The notes beneath the pieces are model-generated. The model saw nothing but the letters and a program-made list of their open reading frames with translations, was not told the origin of the DNA and did no database searches. A stretch of 64,000 nucleotides of DNA from Glaciimonas sp. CA11.2. GTDB taxonomy: Bacteria > Pseudomonadota > Gammaproteobacteria > Burkholderiales > Burkholderiaceae_D. How positions within the stretch are numbered: position 1 is the stretch's first letter; each line of letters opens with the position of its first letter. The stretch is taken from positions 3,782,001 to 3,846,000 of the forward strand of contig NZ_JAVIWL010000001.1 of the NCBI RefSeq assembly GCF_034314045.1, given 5' to 3'. Of the stretch, positions 16,784-24,792 are shown one piece after another. The position numbers and the translations under genes are program-made.

Positions 16784-16864
16784 ATGTTCTCCGAAAAAAC
16801 AGGGTCATTGTCGCTCTTGCATCAACGCCGTTTTAGCGTCGTTGTCGTCAAGATTAACGTGGTG

Positions 16865-17563
16865 TCAACTTAGGTTGGCATGAATGCCAAGTTGCGCAAA
16901 TAAGGATGCGTTACGAACTGCTTGTTGCGCGAAGCGACATCGTGTCGCTTTGACAATAGCAGTTAGTTCCGACAAAGCAGAAGCAAATTCTTGGTTGATA
17001 ATAACATATTCGGACTCAGGCGCATGCGCGATTTCCCCGCCAGCGGCCAGAATTCTGCGGGTTATCACCTGTGGCTCGTCCTGTCCGCGTTTTTTGAGAC
17101 GATCTTCCAACGCAGCGATGGACGGCGGCAAGATAAAAATACCAACAACGTGGGGAAATTGCTTTTTAACCTGTTGCGCGCCTTGCCAGTCGATTTCTAG
17201 CAAAACGTCCGTTCCGGCTTGCATTTGTTCGGCAATCGCCAGGCGGGAAGTGCCGTAATAGTTGCCATGCACTTCGGCCCATTCCAGAAACTCACCTTGC
17301 TTATGACGCGCTCGGAAGTCTTCCACTGAAGTGAAATGATATTCTCGTCCGTTTTTCTCTTTAGTGCGTGGCGGTCGGGTCGTATAAGAAATCGACAGCT
17401 TAATCGCGGGCTCTTGCGCCAGCAACGCATTTACCAGCGTCGATTTGCCCGCACCAGACGGGGCGACCACCATAAATAAGCTTCCAGACATTGGGTGTTC
17501 GTCGGGCATGGCAGCTACGTTCAGGTGTTCGTTCGGCGATAGAGGTAACAGTGGCGGCGTCAT
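16865..17563 (-). CDS. gmk: Guanylate kinase
   Basis: Phosphorylates GMP to GDP with ATP. The core has the P-loop [11 protein letters not shown], the GMP-binding segment SYTTRPPR and NGREYHFTS, and [16 protein letters not shown], all intact, and ends with the usual helical tail. The frame is longer at the N-terminus than most guanylate kinases. Starts at 17563 (ATG), 17509 or 17491 (ATG just before SGSLFMVV) are all possible, and none has a clear ribosome binding site. The last would give about 208 residues, the usual length. First gene of the gmk-rpoZ-spoT group. Confidence 0.93.
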   Translation of the reverse strand: MTPPLLPLSPNEHLNVAAMPDEHPMSGSLFMVVAPSGAGKSTLVNALLAQEPAIKLSISYTTRPPRTKEKNGREYHFTSVEDFRARHKQGEFLEWAEVHGNYYGTSRLAIAEQMQAGTDVLLEIDWQGAQQVKKQFPHVVGIFILPPSIAALEDRLKKRGQDEPQVITRRILAAGGEIAHAPESEYVIINQEFASALSELTAIVKATRCRFAQQAVRNASLFAQLGIHANLS

Positions 17564-17572
17564 AGCGGTCAA

Positions 17573-18103
17573 CTTATTCGTAAAAAAGGGTGGCTTGCCA
17601 TTGTGCGCAGACGTGAGATCAAAGTGAGATCAAATAAGGCATCAACGCCTGAGTGCATGGCTTGCTGATAGAGCAGCATTGTATCAGTGCAGATGACGTG
17701 TTGCAGGGAGGATAGTGTGGAGTGCGCGTTATAAATGTGGCAAAAACGTAGTAAACCCGTGGATAGTGCGCAAATTTTTCTTTTGAGAAATGTAAAAGCA
17801 TCTAGCCTGAATGGAATTGATTTTTTGTCCAAGACTTTCTTCCGACGAAAAGCTATGAATGTAATCGCTTGTCAATTTATGTGGCGAATCAGGCAATTAC
17901 CATCTTTATGAATGAAAGCACGGGTCAAGTGACGGTTTTGGTCATGTAAAATGATGAAACAGACGAATTTTGTCGATACTTACGTAGTAAAAAACGCGCT
18001 TGTCCTTGGCCTTTACTAGGGCGGTTAGCAGAAAAGCAGAGCTGGCACGGTCCATGCTCTATCGTCTGTAGAAGTTCAACTGAATCTAGAGGGAGTTTAC
18101 TAC
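17573..18103. other. Divergent intergenic region between gmk and the pilin gene
   Basis: 531 bp. The right end holds the sigma54 promoter listed separately. Upstream activator sites for a PilR-type protein would be expected at about 17900-18000, but I cannot define them. A TGAGATCAAAGTGAGATCAAA repeat lies near 17609-17635 in the gmk-proximal part. No gene is supported. Confidence 0.5.
18042..18058 (+). promoter_or_regulatory. Sigma54 (RpoN) promoter of the pilin gene
   Basis: CTGGCACGGTCCATGCT matches the sigma54 pattern YTGGCAC-N5-TTGCW with one mismatch in the -12 box. GG (18044-18045) and GC (18056-18057) are exactly ten bases apart. The start point would be near 18069, 35 bp before the ATG. 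Pilin genes of type IV pili are typically driven by RpoN with the PilS/PilR pair, which is not in this window. Confidence 0.8.
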
Positions 18104-18667
18104 ATGAATATGTCTATTCGTCGCTTGTCGACTAAAGCACAAAAAGGTTTCACGCTGATTGAGTTGATGATCGTTGTTGCGATTATCGGTATTTTGGCTG
18201 CGATTGCATTGCCAGCTTATCAAGATTACATCGTCCGTACACGGGTTACTGAAGGTTTGGCATTGGCCGAAAGTGCCAAGCTCGCCATTGCAACCGAAGG
18301 TGCAACATCCGCCGCTGATCTGGTGACCGCAAGGGCAACTTGGAATGCGCAAGCAGGTGCTACTGGTGCGAACAGCAAATACGTTAATTCGGTTCAGATT
18401 GCTGCAAATGGAGAGATCACGATTGTTTATAATGCTGCATCAGTGGGTGTGGGTGCGGCAGCGAATACGATTGTATTGGGACCATATGTCCGCACAGCCG
18501 CTGCCGGTGCTTCAGTCAAGCTGGCTGCAGCGCAAGCTGCGGGAACGACTGGCGCGCTTGACTGGGGTTGCGCATCTGCGACTCAAGCAACAGCAACAGC
18601 TCAAAACATGCTGACTGTTACTGCTGGGACATTGCTGGCTAAGTACGCTCCAGCTTCCTGCCGCTAA
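18104..18667 (+). CDS. pilA: Type IV pilin (prepilin)
   Basis: Major-pilin-type subunit, 187 residues. A 15-residue leader ends in KG, and cleavage by prepilin peptidase before Phe16 gives [20 protein letters not shown] with the conserved Glu at mature position 5. The hydrophobic helix continues into [18 protein letters not shown]. The globular domain is rich in Ala and Thr and carries two cysteines near the C-terminus (WGCAS and the penultimate CR) that would form the D-loop disulfide. It is somewhat longer than the 150-165 residues common in the family. GGGAG precedes the ATG, a sigma54 promoter lies upstream and a strong terminator follows, so it is a single-gene transcript away from any pil cluster. 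Confidence 0.93.
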   Translation: MNMSIRRLSTKAQKGFTLIELMIVVAIIGILAAIALPAYQDYIVRTRVTEGLALAESAKLAIATEGATSAADLVTARATWNAQAGATGANSKYVNSVQIAANGEITIVYNAASVGVGAAANTIVLGPYVRTAAAGASVKLAAAQAAGTTGALDWGCASATQATATAQNMLTVTAGTLLAKYAPASCR

Positions 18668-19019
18668 CAGGCTTAGTTGTAACGTAAGTCAAAAAAAGAT
18701 GCTTCGGCATCTTTTTTACATTTCAGAGCGTAATTTGATCAGTAGTCTACTTTCTTACTTATACGCATCGGCGATGCTCGGATATTGTTGCTCTCTTGGC
18801 TATTGGGATGACCAAATTCGGTATCGTAGTGCTATTAATTCTCCTGAGCGGTGATTATAGTTAGCAATTGTCAATTCAAGCGCGATTCAGCGGTGATGCC
18901 TAATCGGCAGCTATAATACTGCCCAATCGATGAGGATTTGGTTAAGGGGCTTGTTAATGCGCTTAGCCATCCAATCTCCCTCTGCATTTTTTGCTAGCAC
19001 ATACAACTACATAGACCCT
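18668..19019. other. Intergenic stretch before thrC
   Basis: 352 bp. It contains the pilA terminator and then sequence with no gene. The frame of threonine synthase stays open back to 18930, but the upstream 30 codons do not resemble the family. The thrC promoter probably lies in 18840-18990. Confidence 0.45.
18692..18717 (+). terminator. Intrinsic terminator after pilA
   Basis: AAAAAAGATGC-TTCG-GCATCTTTTTT, a perfect hairpin with a TTCG loop and a T tract, about 25 bp after the pilin stop. The A and T tracts also make it a possible bidirectional terminator. Confidence 0.92.
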
Positions 19020-20480
19020 ATGCAATACGTTTCCACGCGCGGCCACGCTACGGCACAATCTTTTTCGCACATTTTGCTGGGCGGTCTTGCACCGGACGGT
19101 GGGCTATATTTGCCCGCAGAATATCCGCAGGTGAGCGCTGCCGAGCTCAATCATTGGCGCACATTGTCATACGCGGACCTCGCTTTTGAGGTGCTGCGGA
19201 AATTTGCGACTGATATTCCGGAAGCGGATTTGAAGGCGTTGACGCATAAAACCTATACCGGTGCGGTCTATCGCAACGGTCGTGCAGGTGAAAATGCTGA
19301 AGAAATCACGCCTTTGCGCGTGTTGGAAGAAACCGACGGCTGCAAACTTGTTCTGCAAGCGCTATCCAATGGACCGACGCTGGCGTTCAAGGATATGGCG
19401 ATGCAGTTGCTGGGTAACCTGTTTGAATACACCTTGGCCAAGGACGATGCGGCGTTGAATATTTTTGGCGCGACGTCGGGTGATACGGGTAGCGCGGCTG
19501 AGTACGCAATGCGTGGCAAAAAGGGCATCCGCGTGTTTATGCTGTCACCACATAAAAAGATGAGCGCATTTCAGTCTGCGCAAATGTTTAGCCTGCAAGA
19601 TCCGAATATTTTTAATATCGCAGTCGAAGGTGTATTCGATGATTGTCAGGATATGGTCAAAGCCGTGTCTAACGATCACGCGTTCAAAGCAGCGCAAAAA
19701 ATCGGCACCGTTAATTCGATCAACTGGGCACGCGTCGTCGCGCAGGTGGTGTACTACTTCCGTGGTTATTTGAGCGCCACGACCAGCAACGACCAAAAAG
19801 TGTCATTCACCGTGCCTTCAGGTAATTTTGGTAATATCTGCGCCGGACATATTGCGCGCATGATGGGGTTGCCAATTGATAAGTTGGTGGCTGCGACCAA
19901 TGAGAATGATGTGTTGGACGAGTTTTTCCGCACCGGTATTTACCGCGTTCGCAAATCAGCCGAAACGTACCACACCAGCAGCCCGAGCATGGATATCAGC
20001 AAAGCGTCGAATTTTGAACGTTTTGTGTATGATTTGCTGGGTCGCGATCATGCGCGTCTGAGTGCGTTGTTTCATAAAGTTGAGACGCAGGGTGGCTTTG
20101 ATTTGTCGGGCAATCCCGGTAGTGATGGCGATGAGTTCCGTAAAATTGCCGAGTATGGTTTCCAGTCAGGCAAGTCGACGCATCAGGATCGTTTGGATAC
20201 GATTCGAGATGTTGAGAAGCGGTATGGGATTACTATTGATACGCATACTGCGGATGGCGTGAAAGTCGCACGCGATTACATGACGCCGGGTGTGACGATG
20301 ATTGTGTTGGAGACTGCGTTGCCAGCGAAATTTAATGAAACGATTCGTGAGGCTTTGGGGCGAGATGCAGAGCGGCCTGATGGGTTTGAGAATATTGAGG
20401 CGCTGCCGCAGCGGTTTGATGTGATGGCGGCGGATGTTGGGGTGGTTAAGGGGTATATTGCTGGGCATACGGGGTTGTAA
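19020..20480 (+). CDS. thrC: Threonine synthase
   Basis: Converts O-phosphohomoserine to threonine and phosphate with pyridoxal phosphate. I place the start at the ATG at 19020 (MQYVSTRGHA), giving 486 residues, the normal length for the proteobacterial form. The frame runs 30 codons further upstream, but those residues have no family likeness. The PLP lysine is in PTLAFKDMAMQ, and GATSGDTGSAAEYA and VPSGNFGNICAGH are the cofactor-phosphate and substrate loops. In most Burkholderiales hom and an alaC-type aminotransferase lie just upstream; here thrC follows pilA instead. The repeat island begins eight bases after the stop. Confidence 0.95.
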   Translation: MQYVSTRGHATAQSFSHILLGGLAPDGGLYLPAEYPQVSAAELNHWRTLSYADLAFEVLRKFATDIPEADLKALTHKTYTGAVYRNGRAGENAEEITPLRVLEETDGCKLVLQALSNGPTLAFKDMAMQLLGNLFEYTLAKDDAALNIFGATSGDTGSAAEYAMRGKKGIRVFMLSPHKKMSAFQSAQMFSLQDPNIFNIAVEGVFDDCQDMVKAVSNDHAFKAAQKIGTVNSINWARVVAQVVYYFRGYLSATTSNDQKVSFTVPSGNFGNICAGHIARMMGLPIDKLVAATNENDVLDEFFRTGIYRVRKSAETYHTSSPSMDISKASNFERFVYDLLGRDHARLSALFHKVETQGGFDLSGNPGSDGDEFRKIAEYGFQSGKSTHQDRLDTIRDVEKRYGITIDTHTADGVKVARDYMTPGVTMIVLETALPAKFNETIREALGRDAERPDGFENIEALPQRFDVMAADVGVVKGYIAGHTGL

Positions 20481-20487
20481 ATGAATG

Positions 20488-20517
20488 TTTGGTTTGGTTT
20501 GGTTTGGTTTGGTTTGG
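20488..20517. repeat. Pentanucleotide tandem repeat (TTTGG)6
   Basis: Six uninterrupted TTTGG units start eight bases after the thrC stop, followed by degenerate TTGAG/TTTGGG copies up to about 20540. It forms the left edge of the repeat island. Confidence 0.9.
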
Positions 20518-20577
20518 TTGAGTTTGGGCTTGGGTTTGGACGTCGTTACTTAATACGGTTACTGCTCCGTGGGGGCT

Positions 20578-20810
20578 TTGTCGGGGGTGGCCCGACAGCC
20601 AGTCACTTTTTCTTGCTTGGCTCGGCGCCCCCCGCCAAGAAAACGTAACCAAAAAGAAGGCGACCGCAACTGACGCTGCCCTGCGGGTTCCCAAGCATTT
20701 CAGCCGCCAGTCGGGTTGAAAGACCAACTCGCTACGCTCAAACATGTCTTCCAACAATTCCCGACTGACAGCTGAAATACTTGGCAGCGTCCATGACGGA
20801 GTACGTCAAC
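20578..20810. repeat. Left arm of a long inverted repeat
   Basis: About 233 bp that are the reverse complement of 21264-21482. The arms are essentially identical except for one C/T difference (near 20604) and an extra 14 bp in this arm around 20617-20634, where GGCTCGGCGCCCCCC interrupts a hairpin. Features include a GTCGGGGGTGGCCCGAC palindrome and a GTTAC-rich hairpin. Dispersed repeats of this look are common between genes of Burkholderiales and Xanthomonadales, from memory. Confidence 0.9.
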
Positions 20811-20904
20811 GTCAAAAGCCGCAGCCTTGGTGGTAAACGGTTTGTCGTAGTAAGTATTGATAAACGAAGTTGGCTTTGACTCTAATGACATAGTAGTTTT
20901 TGAC

Positions 20905-21252
20905 CTGCAGGCGTAGCCACCTTTGACGTTGCAGGCGCAGCCACCTTTGACGTTGTTCTTGAAGTTGCAGGCGCAGCCACCTTTGACGTTGTTCTTGAAG
21001 TTGCAGGCGCAGCCACCTTTGACGTTGTTCTTGAAGTTGCAGGTGCAGCCACCTTTGACGTTGTTCTTGAAGTTGCAGGCGCAGTCACCTTTGACGTTGT
21101 TCTTGAAGTTGCAGGTGCAGCCACCTTTGACGTTGTTCTTGAAGTTGCAGGTGCAGCCACCTTTGACGTTGTTCTTGAAGTTGCAGGCGCAGCCACCTTT
21201 GACGTTGTTCTTGACGTTGCAGGCGCAGCCACCTTTGACGTTGTTCTTGAAG
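20905..21252. repeat. 36-bp tandem repeat array, nine full units plus one partial
   Basis: Nine contiguous 36-bp units begin at 20929, 20965, 21001, 21037, 21073, 21109, 21145, 21181 and 21217. Each reads TTGCAGGCGCAGCCACCTTT followed by GACGTTGTTCTTGAAG. A 24-bp partial copy lacking the TTGTTCTTGAAG part lies at 20905-20928. Units differ only at single bases (GGCGCAG/GGTGCAG, one GCAGTCA, one GAAG to GACG). Because 36 is a multiple of three, several reading frames stay open on both strands through the array, which is not evidence of coding. Confidence 0.95.
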
Positions 21253-21263
21253 TTGCTGTTGAA

Positions 21264-21482
21264 GTTGACGTACTCCGTCATGGACGCTGCCAAGTATTTC
21301 AGCTGTCAGTCGGGAATTGTTGGAAGACATGTTTGAGCGTAGCGAGTTGGTCTTTCAACCCGACTGGCGGCTGAAATGCTTGGGAACCCGCAGGGCAGCG
21401 TCAGTTGCGGTCGCCTTCTTTTTGGTTACGTTTTCTTGGCGAAGCAAGAAAAAGTAACTGGCTGTCGGGCCACCCCCGACAA
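21264..21482. repeat. Right arm of a long inverted repeat
   Basis: About 219 bp, reverse complement of 20578-20810. This arm keeps an intact hairpin, GTTACGTTTTCTTGG-CGAAG-CAAGAAAAAGTAAC type, at about 21425-21457, and the CTGTCGGGCCACCCCCGACA palindrome near the outer end. Together the arms enclose the 36-bp array, so the whole 20578-21482 could fold as one cruciform or invert by recombination between arms. Confidence 0.9.
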
Positions 21483-21520
21483 GCGTCCACGGAGTAGAAA
21501 ATTTATTATTTAACGACGAC

Positions 21521-21590
21521 TGAACTGAACTGAACTGAACTGAACTGAACTGAACTGAACTGAACTGAACTGAACTGAACTGAACTGAAC
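21521..21590. repeat. Pentanucleotide tandem repeat (TGAAC)14
   Basis: Fourteen perfect TGAAC units (70 bp) end 72 bp before the moeA ATG. This is a classic slippage-prone microsatellite, longer than expected by chance and without any interruption. It lies where the moeA promoter should be. Confidence 0.95.
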
Positions 21591-21662
21591 TGCATCCGCC
21601 CCACCCAATCAACCCAACCTAAAATAAATAATCCAAAAACCAAATTAACGGATCAACACTAG

Positions 21663-22895
21663 ATGCAAAAACCACCAATGCTCACCGTAACGGCTGCACT
21701 AGATCTCCTACTAACCGCCGCAAAACCAATAACCGACATAGAGATCACCCCAACGCTATCGGCCAACGGTCGCATCCTGGCAAGTGCACAAACGTCACAA
21801 CTAAACGTCCCCCCAGCCGACAACACCCAAATGGACGGCTACGCAGTACGCGCAGAAGATTGCGTGAGTGGCGCTGCACGATTGCCAGTATCGCAACGCA
21901 TCCCGGCAGGACACGTTGGGCAACCGTTACAGCCCGGCACCGCCGCAAGGATATTTACCGGCGCGATGATTCCTGCCGGTGCCAACGCGGTCGTGATGCA
22001 GGAAATGTGCACCACAGACGGCGATGCAGTGATAATCAATCACGCACCCAAGTCTGGTGAATGGATACGTCGCGCAGGCGAAGACATTCAGGCTGGCAAA
22101 GAAATTCTTCCAATGGGTACACGACTGCAAGCACAACATCTTGGATTAGCGGCATCGGTCGGATTGGCACATTTACCAGTCTTACGTAAATTACGGGTCG
22201 CGGTGTTTTTTACCGGTGACGAATTGGCGATGCCCGGCGAGACGTTAAAAGCCGGTGCAATCTACAATTCAAATCGCTTCGTGTTGCGCGGGCTACTGGA
22301 AAATTTGGGATGCGAACTCACCGACTACGGCATAGTTCCCGATTCGCTCGCGGTGACCCGTGACACATTACGTCTGGCTGCAGAAAAGCATGATCTGATT
22401 ATTACATCTGGCGGCGTATCCGTTGGAGAAGAAGACCACGTTAAACCAGCGGTAGAAGCGGAAGGCCAACTAAATATGTGGCAAATCGCGATGAAACCTG
22501 GCAAGCCATTGGCTTTTGGTGAGATCAACCGGATCGGTGACGACCGTGTTGGCACTGCGTTTTTTATGGGTTTGCCTGGTAATCCAGTATCCAGTTTCGT
22601 CACATTTTTATTGTTTGTTCGACCTTTCATCTTACGTTTGCAAGGTTGCAATAACGTAGCGCCGGAGACCTACGCGATGCGCGCAGATTTTGCCTGGACA
22701 AAGGCTGATCGTCGCCAGGAATTTTTACGCGTAAAATTCAATGCAAGCGGTGGTCTTGATCTATTTCCGCATCAAGGTTCGGGTGTGCTGACGTCGACTG
22801 TCTGGGGCGATGGTCTGGTGGATAATCCCGCTGGAGAGACCATTGCCGTTGGCGATGTCGTGCGTTTTTACCCATTTTCGGCGTTACTGCGCTAG
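21663..22895 (+). CDS. moeA: Molybdopterin molybdenumtransferase
   Basis: Inserts molybdate into adenylylated molybdopterin to give the molybdenum cofactor. 410 residues, normal length. Landmarks are an N-terminal domain with VPPADNTQMDGYAVR, RIFTGAMIPAGANAVVMQE, the MoCF domain VAVFFTGDELAMPG and DLIITSGGVSVGEEDHVK, MKPGKPLAFG and FMGLPGNPVSSFV, and a C-terminal beta domain. moaD and moaE follow, forming a cofactor cluster broken only by a LysE-type exporter. No strong ribosome binding site is visible before the ATG, and a long pentanucleotide repeat lies 72 bp upstream. Confidence 0.95.
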   Translation: MQKPPMLTVTAALDLLLTAAKPITDIEITPTLSANGRILASAQTSQLNVPPADNTQMDGYAVRAEDCVSGAARLPVSQRIPAGHVGQPLQPGTAARIFTGAMIPAGANAVVMQEMCTTDGDAVIINHAPKSGEWIRRAGEDIQAGKEILPMGTRLQAQHLGLAASVGLAHLPVLRKLRVAVFFTGDELAMPGETLKAGAIYNSNRFVLRGLLENLGCELTDYGIVPDSLAVTRDTLRLAAEKHDLIITSGGVSVGEEDHVKPAVEAEGQLNMWQIAMKPGKPLAFGEINRIGDDRVGTAFFMGLPGNPVSSFVTFLLFVRPFILRLQGCNNVAPETYAMRADFAWTKADRRQEFLRVKFNASGGLDLFPHQGSGVLTSTVWGDGLVDNPAGETIAVGDVVRFYPFSALLR

Positions 22896-22982
22896 AGGAA
22901 TAACCTTGATTTACCTTTGTTATTTAAATCAACGACCTTGCGTGCAAGCAGGTCACGCTCGATTATCAAGTTGGAAAATGCC

Positions 22983-23243
22983 ATGAAGATTCAATTACGT
23001 TTTTTTGCCAGTGTGCGTGAAGCCTTAAACCTGACGCAAGAGACGATCGATGTGCCAGAAGAAACCGTGCATACGGTCGGCGATGTCCGTGTTTATTTAC
23101 GCGCGCGAGGCGGGGTGTGGGAAGATATTTTGGGAGATGGCAAGGCGTTGCGGATGGCTTACAATCAAATCATGACGACCGCTGATCAGCCGTTGACTGA
23201 GGATTGTGAAGTGGCGTTTTTCCCGCCCGTGACCGGCGGTTAA
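22983..23243 (+). CDS. moaD: Molybdopterin synthase sulfur carrier subunit
   Basis: Small ubiquitin-like subunit that carries sulfur as a C-terminal thiocarboxylate to molybdopterin synthase. From the ATG at 22983 it has 86 residues, starts MKIQLRFFASVREAL and ends in the required Gly-Gly (FFPPVTGG). The frame is open from 22917, but those residues are not family-like. It follows moeA by about 87 bp; its partner moaE lies past a LysE-type gene, not next to it as is more common. Confidence 0.92.
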   Translation: MKIQLRFFASVREALNLTQETIDVPEETVHTVGDVRVYLRARGGVWEDILGDGKALRMAYNQIMTTADQPLTEDCEVAFFPPVTGG

Positions 23244-23442
23244 GTAGTGGATAAGTAGAAGATGAGTAGTGGCTAAAGAATGGTTGTTGATTGATTGAAA
23301 AACAATTAAAAGCAACAGGATGGCGTCAGCTCATGTCTTTTTTAGCCGTAGTATTTTGCGTAAAATAAGGTTGGCCAAAGGCATACTATCAATCTTGTCC
23401 TTGGCGCGTGGTATTTTTTCAATCTGATTTGGTAAGGATCGT

Positions 23443-24090
23443 ATGCAACTTCAAGCGTGGCTTTTTTATCTTGCTGCTGTGGCCGTTTTGGTAGCGACGC
23501 CCGGCCCAACGGTCCTTAATTGCGTCACGAATGCGGTTAATTTTGGCGTGCGCCGGGCGCTGTTTGGCGCATTTGGTAGCTTGACAGCGGTTTGTCTGGT
23601 GATGACCGTGTCTGCTTTTGGATTGGGTGCTGCCTTAGCGACCTCAGAAAAAATATTCTTGATTATCAAGTGGTGTGGTGCCGCGTATTTAATTTATGTA
23701 GGTGTAAAAGCCTTTCGCTCGCGCCAATCAAACTTTGAGGTCGAAAGTGACAATGCTGAAGTCAAAACAACTTCGCCACGATTGCTATTGCGCTTATATT
23801 TAAATGGTTTTTTGGTGGGCGCTAGTAATCCCAAAGCGCTTCTGTTTTTTACCGCGCTATTCCCTCAATTTTTGAATCCGCAAGCACCACAAGTGCCGCA
23901 ATTCCTGATTTTGGGTTTGACCTTTATTTGCTGCGAATTGGCTGGTCTGACGTTTTATTCCAGCTTTGCCGTACGGGCCGCACCGTGGTTGCGTGCGCAA
24001 GGGCGCGCCCGCCTGTTCAATCGGGTCTCAGGATGTGTTTTTATCGGGGCCGGTGCCTTGTTGGCGACTGTGAAGCATAGCCCTAAGTAA
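23443..24090 (+). CDS. LysE family amino acid exporter
   Basis: Inner-membrane exporter of the LysE/RhtB superfamily, 215 residues with about six hydrophobic helices. Typical features are the early VATPGPTVLNCVTNAVNFGVRR-like stretch (ATPGP then N and G residues), GAAYLIYVGVKAFRS, and FLVGASNPKALLFFTALFPQF. Substrates in the family range from lysine to homoserine, threonine and various small molecules; none can be assigned here. It interrupts the moaD-moaE pair, 200 bp after moaD, and AAGGA precedes its ATG, so it is probably a separate transcript that reads into moaE. Confidence 0.88.
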   Translation: MQLQAWLFYLAAVAVLVATPGPTVLNCVTNAVNFGVRRALFGAFGSLTAVCLVMTVSAFGLGAALATSEKIFLIIKWCGAAYLIYVGVKAFRSRQSNFEVESDNAEVKTTSPRLLLRLYLNGFLVGASNPKALLFFTALFPQFLNPQAPQVPQFLILGLTFICCELAGLTFYSSFAVRAAPWLRAQGRARLFNRVSGCVFIGAGALLATVKHSPK

Positions 24091-24158
24091 TTCGGCTGTA
24101 TTGGTTGCGTTGGATCGCATGTAAACTATTTAAAAGGATCACCGTTCAGGTTCGCACT

Positions 24159-24608
24159 ATGTCTATACGTATTCAAACCGCTGATTTTGATCTCTCTGCA
24201 GAATTGCTGGCATTGCGGCAGAGCAATCCAAAAATTGGTGCGGTCGTCAGTTTTGTCGGGGCAGTGCGCGATATCAACGCTGGCAGCGCTGTCGCAGAGA
24301 TGACGCTTGAGCATTATCCCGGTATGACTGAAAACGCATTGACGGCAATAGTGGAGCAAGCCCGAATGCGCTGGGAGTTTGTTGACGCGTTGGTCATTCA
24401 TCGCGTCGGACCGCTATTGCCTATGGATCAGATCGTGCTGGTGGCGGTTGCTTCGTCGCATCGCGGAGAGGCTTTCGCCGCTTGCGAATTCATCATTGAT
24501 TATCTGAAAACCGAAGCGCCGCTCTGGAAAAAAGAACGGACGCCTGAAGGCGAGCGATGGGTTGATGCACGCGAGAGTGATGACTCCGCTCTACAAAAAT
24601 GGCGCTAA
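24159..24608 (+). CDS. moaE: Molybdopterin synthase catalytic subunit
   Basis: Large subunit of molybdopterin synthase, which with MoaD converts precursor Z (cPMP) to molybdopterin. 149 residues from the ATG at 24159 (MSIRIQTADFDL). Conserved parts include GAVVSFVGAVRD, LEHYPGM, HRVGPLLPMDQIVLVAVASSHR and the active-site lysine segment LKTEAPLWKKE. The frame is open from 24105, but no site or homology supports the extra 18 residues. It follows the LysE-type gene by 68 bp. Confidence 0.93.
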   Translation: MSIRIQTADFDLSAELLALRQSNPKIGAVVSFVGAVRDINAGSAVAEMTLEHYPGMTENALTAIVEQARMRWEFVDALVIHRVGPLLPMDQIVLVAVASSHRGEAFAACEFIIDYLKTEAPLWKKERTPEGERWVDARESDDSALQKWR

Positions 24609-24712
24609 AAATGCGTAAGTAATGCTAAATAGTACTTAATTACGCTAAGCAATAATAAGTGCCGATAAAAAATTTAAAATTTAATATTTGGCAACTATAC
24701 TTTATCAGCATG

Positions 24713-24740
24713 CTTGAAAAGCATCGTGGAGCCCCAATTT
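24713..24740 (+). promoter_or_regulatory. Sigma32-type heat-shock promoter of clpB
   Basis: CTTGAAA (24713-24719), a 12-base spacer and CCCCAATTT (24732-24740) match the RpoH pattern CTTGAAA-N11-16-CCCCATNT closely. It lies 53 bp before the clpB ATG in the right orientation, and clpB is a standard RpoH target. Confidence 0.85.
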
Positions 24741-24792
24741 TCTGTCTAGATGATGTAATAGACTCTATGTAGCGGACATTTTGGAGGGAACC

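Noticed and set aside
18930..19019. A 30-residue N-terminal extension of threonine synthase
   Set aside because: The extra residues have no family likeness, and MQYVSTRG at 19020 is the normal start of the proteobacterial enzyme.
20905..21252. CRISPR array
   Set aside because: Repeats are contiguous 36-bp units with no unique spacers, no leader and no cas genes nearby.
20700..21293. A cysteine-rich repeat protein of about 197 residues on the minus strand across the 36-bp array
   Set aside because: The frame is open only because the repeat unit is a multiple of three; other frames on both strands are equally open. There is no ribosome binding site, and the frame runs into the inverted-repeat arm.
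20578..21482. An insertion sequence with terminal inverted repeats
   Set aside because: The arms are far longer than IS ends, no transposase frame lies between them and no target-site duplication is visible at the edges.
21355..21612. A minus-strand protein with SSVQF repeats
   Set aside because: It is simply a translation of the TGAAC pentanucleotide tract, with no start signals.
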